NCBI GenBank assembly: GCA_043774625.1
Contig: JAYVTG010000094.1
Coordinates: forward strand, 1-30,563
Source of the DNA: JAAFIP01 sp043774625
Lineage (GTDB): Bacteria > Pseudomonadota > Gammaproteobacteria > Burkholderiales > Burkholderiaceae_C
Length of the DNA: 30,563 bases
Reading direction: 5' to 3'
Part shown: piece by piece, positions 13,438 to 20,341 of the stretch
Position numbering within the stretch: the stretch's first letter is position 1
Layout: each line of letters begins with the position of its first letter
Made by a program: the position numbers and the translations under genes
The notes under the pieces: model-generated
The model's database searches: none
Seen by the model: the letters and a program-made list of their open reading frames with translations, nothing else
Told to the model about the DNA's origin: nothing

Positions 13438-14949
13438 ATGCATCATTTTCATTATTTTTCATTTGCCGGTTCGGCAAAAAAACTGTGGCTGAGCGGCTTG
13501 CTTGGCGTGTTCTGTTTGCTGTTATCCGCTTGCGGTGATGGGGGAGCGGGCGCTACGGGCGCAACCACCACGGGCGTTATCACCAACAACAATACCGTAA
13601 ACAACACCATCACGGTGACCGTAACCAACACCGTGACGGTAACGCTTACCGCCACCATCCCACCCGCCTGGCAAGATGCCAACCTGGTGGAGACCGACGA
13701 CACTGGTTTTGCCGAGACGCCACGCGTTGCCATCGACCGCAACGGTAACATGATGGCCACCTGGTCACAATCGAACGGCACCAATACGCATGTGCTTGCC
13801 AGTCGCTACAACACCACCACCCTGGCCTGGGGCACACCGGTGCAACTGGACGCTGGCAATGTCGCGTTTGATGCCGAAGAGCCAAAAATCGCCATAGACC
13901 CTGCTGGTAACGCCATGGTGATCTGGCGAGAACGCGATGCGGGCACCATCAACAATCTGTGGGCGCGTCGCTATAACGCTCTGTTGCAGGCATGGGCAGC
14001 CACGCCCACGCGCATCGAGAACGATGTGGGCATCGTCGCCGACGCACAAATTGCCATGGACGCGGCCGGCAACGCCACGGTCGTCTGGACGCGCGACGGT
14101 GGAAAAATGATGGCCAGCAAGTTCAGCAGCACTGGCGCAGCATGGGGCACGGCCACACTGGTTGCGACTACCAGCACACCCGCTACCCAACCTGATGTGG
14201 CCATCGACAGCGCGGGCAATGCCATTGCGGTGTGGCAGATGGCTGGGCCCACAAACCTGATTTATGCAAGCCGCAGGGCGGCTAGTGCCAGTGCGTGGAG
14301 CTTGCCGGTGCTGATAGACACCTCCACCACAGGCAACTCGTCGCTGCCGCGCATCGCTATGGACAGTGCAGGCAATGCCATGGTCGTGTGGCAAAAAGAA
14401 GTTACTTTGGGCGTACCCAATATCTGGGCCAGCCGCTATAACGCAGGCTTTTGGGATGCAGCCATCAATCTCACCCCGAACATTAGCGCGTTCAATCCTA
14501 AAGTGGCATTTGATACCAAGATGAACGCCGTGGTGGTTTGGAACCAAGCCAACGGGTCGGCGCAAAGCATTTATGCAAAGCGCTATACATTTGCAACCTC
14601 GACTTGGGAAACATCTGCGCTGCTTTCCAACAACACAGGCAACGCCGTAGTTGAGCCTGAGCTGGCCATTGACGGTTCAGACAACGTCATGGTGGTATGG
14701 CAACAAACAGATCTTGAGTTTGGAAAATACCTAGACAACATCTACGGCAATCGTTTCACTGCCGCCACCGCAAGCTGGGGCGCCGCACAGCGTGTGGAGA
14801 CCAGTAACCGGGGCGATGCCAGGGAGCCACGCATTGCGGTCAATACGTCTGGCAAGGCCGTAGCCATATGGACGCAACACGACGGCCTGCTAATCAATGA
14901 CGACCCCTTGCGCCCACTCACCAATATTTACGCCAACTATTTCCGCTAG
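13438..14949 (+). CDS. Lipoprotein with eight beta-rich repeats
   Basis: The ATG at 13438 follows AGGAGGGCGGT, a near-perfect ribosome site, giving 503 residues. A lipoprotein signal ends in LLLSACGDGG. A Thr/Val/Asn-rich linker (about residues 45-75) follows. The rest consists of eight repeats of about 45-60 residues, each with a core like VAIDSAGNAIAVW or IAMDSAGNAMVVW followed by ASRYN-like and W-G turns. The repeats run from VAIDRNGNMMATW to IAVNTSGKAVAIW. Eight such units suggest a closed beta-propeller on the periplasmic or outer face of the outer membrane. I do not recognise a named family. The D-x-x-G-N loops could bind metal, but this is speculative. Confidence 0.82.
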   Translation: MHHFHYFSFAGSAKKLWLSGLLGVFCLLLSACGDGGAGATGATTTGVITNNNTVNNTITVTVTNTVTVTLTATIPPAWQDANLVETDDTGFAETPRVAIDRNGNMMATWSQSNGTNTHVLASRYNTTTLAWGTPVQLDAGNVAFDAEEPKIAIDPAGNAMVIWRERDAGTINNLWARRYNALLQAWAATPTRIENDVGIVADAQIAMDAAGNATVVWTRDGGKMMASKFSSTGAAWGTATLVATTSTPATQPDVAIDSAGNAIAVWQMAGPTNLIYASRRAASASAWSLPVLIDTSTTGNSSLPRIAMDSAGNAMVVWQKEVTLGVPNIWASRYNAGFWDAAINLTPNISAFNPKVAFDTKMNAVVVWNQANGSAQSIYAKRYTFATSTWETSALLSNNTGNAVVEPELAIDGSDNVMVVWQQTDLEFGKYLDNIYGNRFTAATASWGAAQRVETSNRGDAREPRIAVNTSGKAVAIWTQHDGLLINDDPLRPLTNIYANYFR

Positions 14950-14958
14950 CCAAAGGCT

Positions 14959-16383
14959 TCACCAGCTAAAAATCTTCCCCGGGTTCATGATGTTCTGCGG
15001 GTCTAGGGCATGCTTGATGGTGCGCATCATGTTCACGGCGCTGCTGCCCGCCTCGTGCACTAAAAAGTCTTGCTTGTGCAGGCCAATGCCATGCTCGCCC
15101 GTGCAGGTGCCTTCCAGTTGCAGGGCGCGGTGCACCAGCTTGTGGTTCAGGTCTTCTGCTATTTCGCGTTCTTTGGCAATGCTGGGGTCTATCAAATAGC
15201 CAAAGTGAAAGTTGCCGTCGCCTACGTGGCCGACCAAAAAATACGGTAGGCCGCTGGCATCGGCTTCTTTCACGCTGTCAAGCAGGCAATCGGCCAAGCG
15301 CGAAATCGGCACGCAGGTGTCAGTGCTAATCGCACGGCAGCCCGGTTTGGACTGCAACGCCGCAAAATAAGCGTTGTGCCGCGCCGTCCACAGCTTGGTG
15401 CGCGCCTCGGGTGTGGTGGCAAATTCAAAGGCCTGGCCGCCGTTGTCGGTGGCCAGTTCTTGCACTGTTTCTGCTTGCTCTTTCACGCTCGCGGGTGAGC
15501 CGTGAAACTCCATCAGCAGCATTGGCTCTTCGCGCAAGCCCAGCTTGCTGTGCGCGTTGACCATGCGCACCGTGTTGGCATCAATCAGCTCGACACGCGC
15601 AATCGGCACGCCCAGTTGAATCAGTTGAATCGTCGTGTTCACCGCATCGGCAATGCTGGGGAACGAACAGGTCGCCGCGCTGATCGCCTCGGGTATCGGG
15701 TACAGCTTTAACGTGATCTCGGTCATCACGCCCAGCGTACCTTCGCTGCCCACCATCAGGCGCGTCAGGTCGTAACCTGCAGACGATTTTTTGGCACGCG
15801 TGCCGGTGCGCACCACCTCGCCGCTGGCCAGCACTACCTGTAGCGCCAGCACGTTCTCACGCATGGTGCCGTAGCGCACGGCGTTCGTTCCGCTGGCGCG
15901 CGTGGCACTCATGCCGCCAATCGTCGCGTCCGCTCCGGGGTCAATAGGAAAGAACAGGCCGGTAGATTTGACTTCTTCGTTCACCTGCTTACGCGTTACG
16001 CCGGCCTGCACCGTCACCGTCAAGTCTTCGGCGTTGATGCGCAGCACTTGGTTCATGCGCCCCACGTCAATGCTGATGCCGCCTTGCACGGCCAGTAAAT
16101 GGCCTTCCAGTGACGAGCCTACGCCAAACGGAATCACCGGCACGCGGTGCGCTGCGGCCAGCGTGACCGCGTCTGCCACGTCTTGCGTATTCTCAGCAAA
16201 CACCACGGCAGCAGGCGGCGGCACATCGGTGTACGACGACTCGTCGCGTCCATGCTGGGTGCGCACGGCCAGCGCCACCGAGCAGTTGGCACCAAAGCGT
16301 GCTTTCAGGGCGTCCAGCAAGGCCTGGGGCACATTGCGCTGGGCAATGGCGGGTAACAGATGAACAGGCAAGGGGGCATTCAT
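14959..16383 (-). CDS. FAD-linked oxidase, D-lactate dehydrogenase (cytochrome)/GlcD type
   Basis: I chose the ATG at 16383 (MNAPLPVHLLPAIAQRNVPQ), preceded by GGAGACTGGATT, giving 474 residues. The frame stays open upstream to 16578 but extends through the divergent promoter region. The FAD-binding domain shows VIPFGVGSSLEGHLLAVQGG and GADATIGGMSATRASGTNAV. The C-terminal domain has VGHVGDGNFHFG (metal-binding His residues) and the closing TCTGEHGIGLHKQDFL. Such enzymes oxidise D-lactate, glycolate or other 2-hydroxy acids and pass electrons to cytochrome c or quinone. It converges with the lipoprotein gene, with a 9-bp gap. Confidence 0.93.
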   Translation of the reverse strand: MNAPLPVHLLPAIAQRNVPQALLDALKARFGANCSVALAVRTQHGRDESSYTDVPPPAAVVFAENTQDVADAVTLAAAHRVPVIPFGVGSSLEGHLLAVQGGISIDVGRMNQVLRINAEDLTVTVQAGVTRKQVNEEVKSTGLFFPIDPGADATIGGMSATRASGTNAVRYGTMRENVLALQVVLASGEVVRTGTRAKKSSAGYDLTRLMVGSEGTLGVMTEITLKLYPIPEAISAATCSFPSIADAVNTTIQLIQLGVPIARVELIDANTVRMVNAHSKLGLREEPMLLMEFHGSPASVKEQAETVQELATDNGGQAFEFATTPEARTKLWTARHNAYFAALQSKPGCRAISTDTCVPISRLADCLLDSVKEADASGLPYFLVGHVGDGNFHFGYLIDPSIAKEREIAEDLNHKLVHRALQLEGTCTGEHGIGLHKQDFLVHEAGSSAVNMMRTIKHALDPQNIMNPGKIFSW

Positions 16384-16476
16384 AATCCAGTCTCCAACGT
16401 GGTGTGCGCAAGCGGGATAATCCGCAGTAACCGTCCCACAACCCGCATTTTTACACACACAGGCGTTTACAACACC

Positions 16477-17058
16477 ATGGCCAACCGACTCACCCAAATA
16501 GCCACCCGCACCGGCGACAACGGCACCACCGGCCTGGGCGACAACACCCGCGTACCCAAAGACAGCCTGCGCGTGCACGCCATGGGCGATGTGGACGAAT
16601 TGAATTCGTGCATAGGTGTTCTATTGTGCGAAGACATGCCGCCCGACGTGCGCGACCTGCTGATCGACATTCAGCACCAGCTCTTTAACCTGGGCGGCGA
16701 ACTGTGCATTCCAGGTTATGAACTGCTCAAGGCCGACGCATTGCTGCAAATAGACAACGCGCTAGAAAAGTACAACGCTACGCTGCCGCGCCTGCAAGAA
16801 TTTATCTTGCCCGCTGGCACCCGCGCCGCGTCACTCGCGCACGTGTGCCGCACCGTAGCCCGCCGCGCCGAGCGCACGGTTGTCACTCTGGGTAACGCCG
16901 AAGCTTTGAAAGACAACCCACGCCAGTACCTCAACCGTTTGAGCGACCTAATGTTCGTGCTGGCCCGCGTGCTCAACCGCCACCGCACCGACGGTACGAC
17001 CGGTGACGACGTGTATTGGAAGAGCGAGCGCATGCAGCAGGGTGCTGGCGACCAGTAA
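16477..17058 (+). CDS. Cob(I)alamin adenosyltransferase, PduO type
   Basis: This is a 193-residue protein. TRTGDNGTTGLGDNTRVPKD is the N-terminal ATP-binding segment of PduO/MMAB-type enzymes. VDELNSCIGVLL is helix 2, FILPAGTRAASLAHVCRTVA carries the conserved arginines, and NPRQYLNRLSDLMFVLARVLN is the C-terminal signature. It transfers the adenosyl group from ATP to cob(I)alamin, making coenzyme B12. It is divergent from the oxidase gene, with 93 bp between the starts, which must hold both promoters. The plus-strand TTTTTACACACACAGGCG there gives no clear consensus. Confidence 0.95.
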   Translation: MANRLTQIATRTGDNGTTGLGDNTRVPKDSLRVHAMGDVDELNSCIGVLLCEDMPPDVRDLLIDIQHQLFNLGGELCIPGYELLKADALLQIDNALEKYNATLPRLQEFILPAGTRAASLAHVCRTVARRAERTVVTLGNAEALKDNPRQYLNRLSDLMFVLARVLNRHRTDGTTGDDVYWKSERMQQGAGDQ

Positions 17059-17099
17059 CACTGGTCTGCGAGAGCATTTATCCGCCAAAACTGCCGATT

Positions 17100-17140
17100 G
17101 CCAGCGTGGAATATGCGTAAGCAGCTATTAAATAAATAGC
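17100..17140 (-). repeat. 41-nt dispersed repeat, copy 7
   Basis: On the plus strand: GCCAGCGTGGAATATGCG, then TAAGCAGCTATTAAATAAA, then TAGC. The upstream tail AAAACTGCCGATT is the complement of the AATCGGCAGTTTT tail that extends the family beyond 41 nt. Confidence 0.9.
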
Positions 17141-17250
17141 TAAAGTGATTCTAAAAAGCCTTTCGCCAAAGTCAGGCAGTCGTCATAACTTGGCATAGGC
17201 CTCAGCAAGTCAATCAACTCAAACTGCGCACTTCGCACTGCACAGCGCAT
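17140..17250 (-). pseudogene. Possible small ORF or gene remnant abutting a repeat
   Basis: A 36-codon frame begins with ATG at 17250, includes QFELIDLLRPMPSYDDCL, and ends GFLESL. Its TAG stop overlaps the last base of repeat copy 7. The composition looks protein-like, but no ribosome site precedes the ATG and I recognise no family. It may be the C-terminal end of a gene removed by rearrangement at the repeat. The remaining gap to 17311 shows nothing else. Confidence 0.25.
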
Positions 17251-17311
17251 GGGCAAACAGCTTATGTCTTACACCGGGGCGGGTTGCGTCAAACTTCCTG
17301 CTGTGCGGCAT

Positions 17312-17830
17312 TTACAACCCCGCCCACTCTTTGCGTGGCGACTTTAACTGCCGCGCCAGCACCCCCACATGCTTCCACACGCGGGCGGGGCGCACACCTG
17401 CACCGTGCGCAGCCGCCTCCACCGCTGCAACCACGACCGACAGCGGGGCTTCGTCCAGCAACGTGGCTACATGGGCCACATATTCAGTAGGCAACGTGCC
17501 AGTGGCCAGCACATCGGCCAGCGCCTCCTGGGGCATCACGGTGCGGTAACTCACGCTAGCCGTTTGCGTCGCCGTGGCCAAGGCCTGCGCATAACGCGCT
17601 GCCGCACCCACATCGCCGGGCGCTGCGTGTGGAGCCAGTTGCAGCTGCGCGCCCACCACCTGCAACAGACGCGACAGCCGCCCCATGCTCAAGTCCGCCA
17701 CCGTGCCCCGTTCAAGTGCATTCACCGTCGCCCGCGACAACCCCGCCAACCGCGCCAGCGCCGCCTGCGTCAAACCCAGTTGCGCACGCCGCTGCGCCAC
17801 CGTGGCACCGATCCAGATTAAATCGCTCAT
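17312..17830 (-). CDS. XRE-family helix-turn-helix regulator, possible orphan antitoxin
   Basis: This is a 172-residue protein. The N-terminal helix-turn-helix (about 9-60) reads VAQRRAQLGLTQAALARLAG then LSRATVNALERGTV, a typical Cro/C1-type domain. The C-terminal half is helical, with LPTEYVAHVATLLDEAPLSV, AAAHGAGVRPARVWKHVGVL and a basic end. I do not recognise this second domain with certainty. Large antitoxin-type regulators can have such extensions, but no partner toxin gene is adjacent. Downstream lies only repeat and remnant DNA, so it may be the survivor of a decayed module. Confidence 0.82.
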   Translation of the reverse strand: MSDLIWIGATVAQRRAQLGLTQAALARLAGLSRATVNALERGTVADLSMGRLSRLLQVVGAQLQLAPHAAPGDVGAAARYAQALATATQTASVSYRTVMPQEALADVLATGTLPTEYVAHVATLLDEAPLSVVVAAVEAAAHGAGVRPARVWKHVGVLARQLKSPRKEWAGL

Positions 17831-17956
17831 GTGAACAGAATAGGCTGCATGGCGAAATTTGTCAAAAATATTTGACTTTAAGACTCAACTTACGCAAAGT
17901 GATTCCAACAGCGAAGTGGCACAAAATACGTGTTTTTAGATTAATTAAATGCTGTA

Positions 17957-17997
17957 GCCAGCGCAGAATATGCGCAAGCAGCTACTAAATAAATAGC
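17957..17997 (-). repeat. 41-nt dispersed repeat, copy 8
   Basis: On the plus strand: GCCAGCGCAGAATATGCG, then CAAGCAGCTACTAAATAAA, then TAGC. It is the first of three copies within the 650-bp gene-poor stretch 17831-18480, and opposite in orientation to the next. Confidence 0.9.
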
Positions 17998-18007
17998 ACA
18001 TACTTTC

Positions 18008-18127
18008 TCATGCAGGCATTTGGCACACCTTCGCCCAGTCCCGCACCGCGACATTCATCAGCATTCGCCAGCCAATGCCTATCGCCTTCACAGCGACCAA
18101 CACGTCGAAAACCAATTTTTTCAACAG
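18008..18127 (-). pseudogene. Probable BrnA-like antitoxin remnant
   Basis: The minus strand encodes an open fragment of about 39 codons without a start codon. It includes VFDVLVAVKAIGIGWRML then MNVAVRDWAKV before a stop at 18008-18010. The pattern resembles the C-terminal part of BrnA/CopG-type antitoxins, where a D-V-L-x-x-x-K-x-x-G-x-G-W-x-x-x-x-N-x-x-x-R-D-W arrangement is common. A stop codon at 18128-18130 and a repeat at 18137 truncate the 5' side. The match was made by eye. The rest of 17831-18480 shows no other gene. Confidence 0.42.
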
Positions 18128-18136
18128 CTACCTCAT

Positions 18137-18177
18137 ACTCCTAATTGAATAGCTGCTCACGCATATTCGACGCTGGC
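18137..18177 (+). repeat. 41-nt dispersed repeat, copy 9
   Basis: In family orientation: ACTCCTAATTGAATAGCTG, then CTCACGCATATTCGACGC, then TGGC. It is opposite in orientation to both neighbouring copies, so the three could pair with each other. Confidence 0.88.
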
Positions 18178-18295
18178 AACAGCCTACTTTGGCAGTTAAG
18201 CCGCCCCCTCAAACGGCAAGTTTGCCAAGTCCAAGCCATTTACCGTTGATCAATAGGAGACAAACAACCGCATTTACCAGTCAAAACCACTCAAT

Positions 18296-18336
18296 TCCAG
18301 CGTGAGATATGCGCAAGCAGCTACTTTATTTATAGC
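18296..18336 (-). repeat. 41-nt dispersed repeat, copy 10
   Basis: On the plus strand: TCCAGCGTGAGATATGCG, then CAAGCAGCTACTTTATTTA, then TAGC. The preceding ACCAGTCAAAACCACTCAAT matches the extended tail of the family in reverse. Positions 18337-18480 hold no feature I can support. Confidence 0.87.
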
Positions 18337-18480
18337 GTACTAATAGTAAAAAGATGCGTGAATGCATCGCAAACTGGGCACTCAGCAAAAAATTCGCTCA
18401 CGCTTCGGATACACCCATCTAGCCCGTCAAGAATCATGTATTACCTTGCCGCGCATTAAGACGATGCTACTGCTTATCGC

Positions 18481-19314
18481 TTAGCCGAAGCTAGCACGGT
18501 AGGAAACTGGATCTAGCACGCAGTGTTGATCTAAAGCGCCCATCATTTCAAACAAGAGGGGCTTGGTACGAAACGTAAATAAGCGGTACAAATGGAACTG
18601 CTCCTTGGCGCTCTTAGATAGTGCTAGTTCACCACTTGACACAAAAAAAGGCGTTTCTTTTGCAAACGAAGTTGTCTTGACCTCAATGAATCGCTCAGAT
18701 CCATCCACATTGAAAGATAAGATATCAAAACCTAGGCCATCGCCTTTCGTCTTGGCAACATGCTCCACGCGATCAGCAAATTTGGACAGCCCAAAATGAG
18801 CTAACCGCCAGCGCTCATATTGAACAATTAACTCCTCGCCTGCTAATCCCAGTGACATATTGGAGGCCTCACGAGCAAGATAGTCGCGTTTAGCCCCGCG
18901 AATGTTATGTAATGCATCAATGTCTCTAACTACGGGCTCTAAGATTGGAGCTTGTGTTTTAATTTTAGTGAAATCAACAAGAGTAGGAAGGACTGCGGGT
19001 TGTTGTACGGCAGCCAGAGCCACTCGATCATACGAGGCGCGCGAATTCCACCGACTGGCAATCACCTCTAAGATTAACATTTGGTAATTGGGTCGTGATT
19101 TGTAGCCACTGATGTAGGGAAGTCCTAACTCAATCAAAGCCGCTGAAATATTGCCATGCTTAAACTCGATAGCTCCTTCCGACCGTGCATTTAGTTTTGC
19201 TAATAGCGCTCTGCGATGCGCAGATTTTGAGTAAGCCTGTCCACTCAACTCTAATGTAAGCATTTCCAAATAATCAGCAACAATTGCCTCCACCTCTTCA
19301 CGCGACCAATCCAC
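18481..19314 (-). CDS. DUF3883 domain protein, PD-(D/E)XK nuclease-like
   Basis: The start is GTG at 19314, preceded by AGGAG seven bases upstream; the protein has 277 residues. The C-terminal half matches DUF3883: SLGLAGEELIVQYERWRL near 154-171, then GDGLGFDILSFNVDGSERF and IEVKTTSF, then a region of beta strands and LYRLFTF. Asp197, Glu211 and Lys213 fit the D...E-x-K arrangement of PD-(D/E)XK nucleases. The N-terminal half (about 1-130) is helical and resembles small DNA-associated modules, but I cannot name it. Such proteins are frequent in restriction and defence islands. By eye, the DNA is more AT-rich than the flanking housekeeping genes. Confidence 0.83.
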   Translation of the reverse strand: MDWSREEVEAIVADYLEMLTLELSGQAYSKSAHRRALLAKLNARSEGAIEFKHGNISAALIELGLPYISGYKSRPNYQMLILEVIASRWNSRASYDRVALAAVQQPAVLPTLVDFTKIKTQAPILEPVVRDIDALHNIRGAKRDYLAREASNMSLGLAGEELIVQYERWRLAHFGLSKFADRVEHVAKTKGDGLGFDILSFNVDGSERFIEVKTTSFAKETPFFVSSGELALSKSAKEQFHLYRLFTFRTKPLLFEMMGALDQHCVLDPVSYRASFG

Positions 19315-19332
19315 GGTGCAGCTCCTTTATTC

Positions 19333-19470
19333 CTATTTATCGAATTTTGGGCAACGAGCAAAAAAACCTTCATGTCCCGGGCTATGCAAATCGGCGGTGG
19401 TTTCGTGCATGACGGCCAGAATTAGAGGGTTATCGCGCCTTATTTTGCAAATGCGTGACGTGATGGTCAT
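19333..19470 (-). pseudogene. Possible antitoxin (HigA/XRE-type) N-terminal remnant
   Basis: A 45-codon frame from an ATG at 19470 to a TAG at 19333-19335 contains ILAVMHETTADLHSPG and ends CPKFDK. The segment resembles the N-terminal helix of many HigA-type antitoxins (hydrophobic pair, then H-E-T-x-x-D-L-H), which normally continues into a helix-turn-helix that is missing here. It sits between dinD and the DUF3883 gene, in the same direction, without a strong ribosome site. It could also be an intact small protein. The call rests on visual similarity. Confidence 0.38.
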
Positions 19471-19483
19471 GCGGCCACTCGTG

Positions 19484-20317
19484 TTACTTTTTTTTTGCGA
19501 TTTTCTTGGTCTCTGAGACCAACCGACGCTCTACCTTTTTAATGTCTTCTGACGCAGGTAGCGCTTCTGGTTGGATCCCTCGCTGCATTAGTAGATCGCG
19601 AACATCCTGGTTATTTTTCACATGTTCATGCGAGATTGCGGGTTCGCTTCGAAGGCCATCCTTCTTGATATTGAAATTGGTGATCTCATTGGCAAAGTCT
19701 TTTGCCTTGATGGTAATCGTAGGCAAAAAATCAGCGAGGGGGCGGCCTTCGGGCACCGAGAGTCGATTCTTCATGTCTTGCGTTGTTTTGCCACCAAACA
19801 GCGCAACATCCCCTTTGCTGCGAATGCGCCCAAAGCTGTACTGATCGCCCACACGCTCAAAGATGATGCCGGACAATTCCTTTTCTGAAAGAGTAAGCTT
19901 CTTGCGAGCGCTCAGTCGTTCAACTTCCGTCAAGCGCTGCTCAATCAACTCTTGTTTACGGGTCTGAACAGCGAAATAGGTCTGCGCGAAAGCAATGGCT
20001 TCTTTAGAAGAATCGCCGTTTTGTGCAATCAGGTAACAAGCATAGCGGGTCAGAGCAATGTCATCAATTTCACGTGTGGCTCCTTTACCCAGATCGATCA
20101 TTTTCCCGACATCAAGAAAATGATCACCTGGCTCATAGCCTGAGGTAATACACGCTGTTCGAGCTTTCTCAATGACCTTTGCAAAGTTGTCCCATTTGGC
20201 GTAGTCCAAAACGGCCTGAAGGTCTCGCGCGTACCAAAACTCACCACCCGTTTCTGGATCTTTTTGCACCAAGTCTTCGAAACTTGAATGCAATTGAAGC
20301 ATGATTTCTTTGTTCAT
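19484..20317 (-). CDS. dinD: DNA damage-inducible protein D (DinD) family
   Basis: This 277-residue protein begins MNKEIMLQLHSSFEDLVQKD. It follows DinD along its length: EFWYARDLQAVLDYAKWDNF, ITSGYEPGDHFLDVGKMI, the ALTRYACYLIAQNGDSSKEA segment, FAQTYFAVQTRKQE, a coiled coil (LIEQRLTEVERLSARKK), then RPLADFLPTITIKAKDFANE and a basic tail. In E. coli DinD is LexA-regulated and modulates RecA filaments. Here it starts only 24 bp after the gyrB stop on the same strand, so it probably relies on transcription from the gyrB side. I saw no CTGT-N8-ACAG LexA box in the short gap. Confidence 0.92.
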   Translation of the reverse strand: MNKEIMLQLHSSFEDLVQKDPETGGEFWYARDLQAVLDYAKWDNFAKVIEKARTACITSGYEPGDHFLDVGKMIDLGKGATREIDDIALTRYACYLIAQNGDSSKEAIAFAQTYFAVQTRKQELIEQRLTEVERLSARKKLTLSEKELSGIIFERVGDQYSFGRIRSKGDVALFGGKTTQDMKNRLSVPEGRPLADFLPTITIKAKDFANEITNFNIKKDGLRSEPAISHEHVKNNQDVRDLLMQRGIQPEALPASEDIKKVERRLVSETKKIAKKK

Positions 20318-20341
20318 GTCGCCTTGCTTGGTTATGCAGCC

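Noticed and set aside
14959..16578. A 539-residue form of the FAD-linked oxidase starting at 16578
   Set aside because: The extra N-terminus overlaps the divergent adenosyltransferase gene and has no family similarity; the 16383 start has a good ribosome site.
20064..20080. TTTCACGTGTGGC in dinD as a fifth parS site
   Set aside because: Only the central CACGTG and left half match; the right half departs at most positions.
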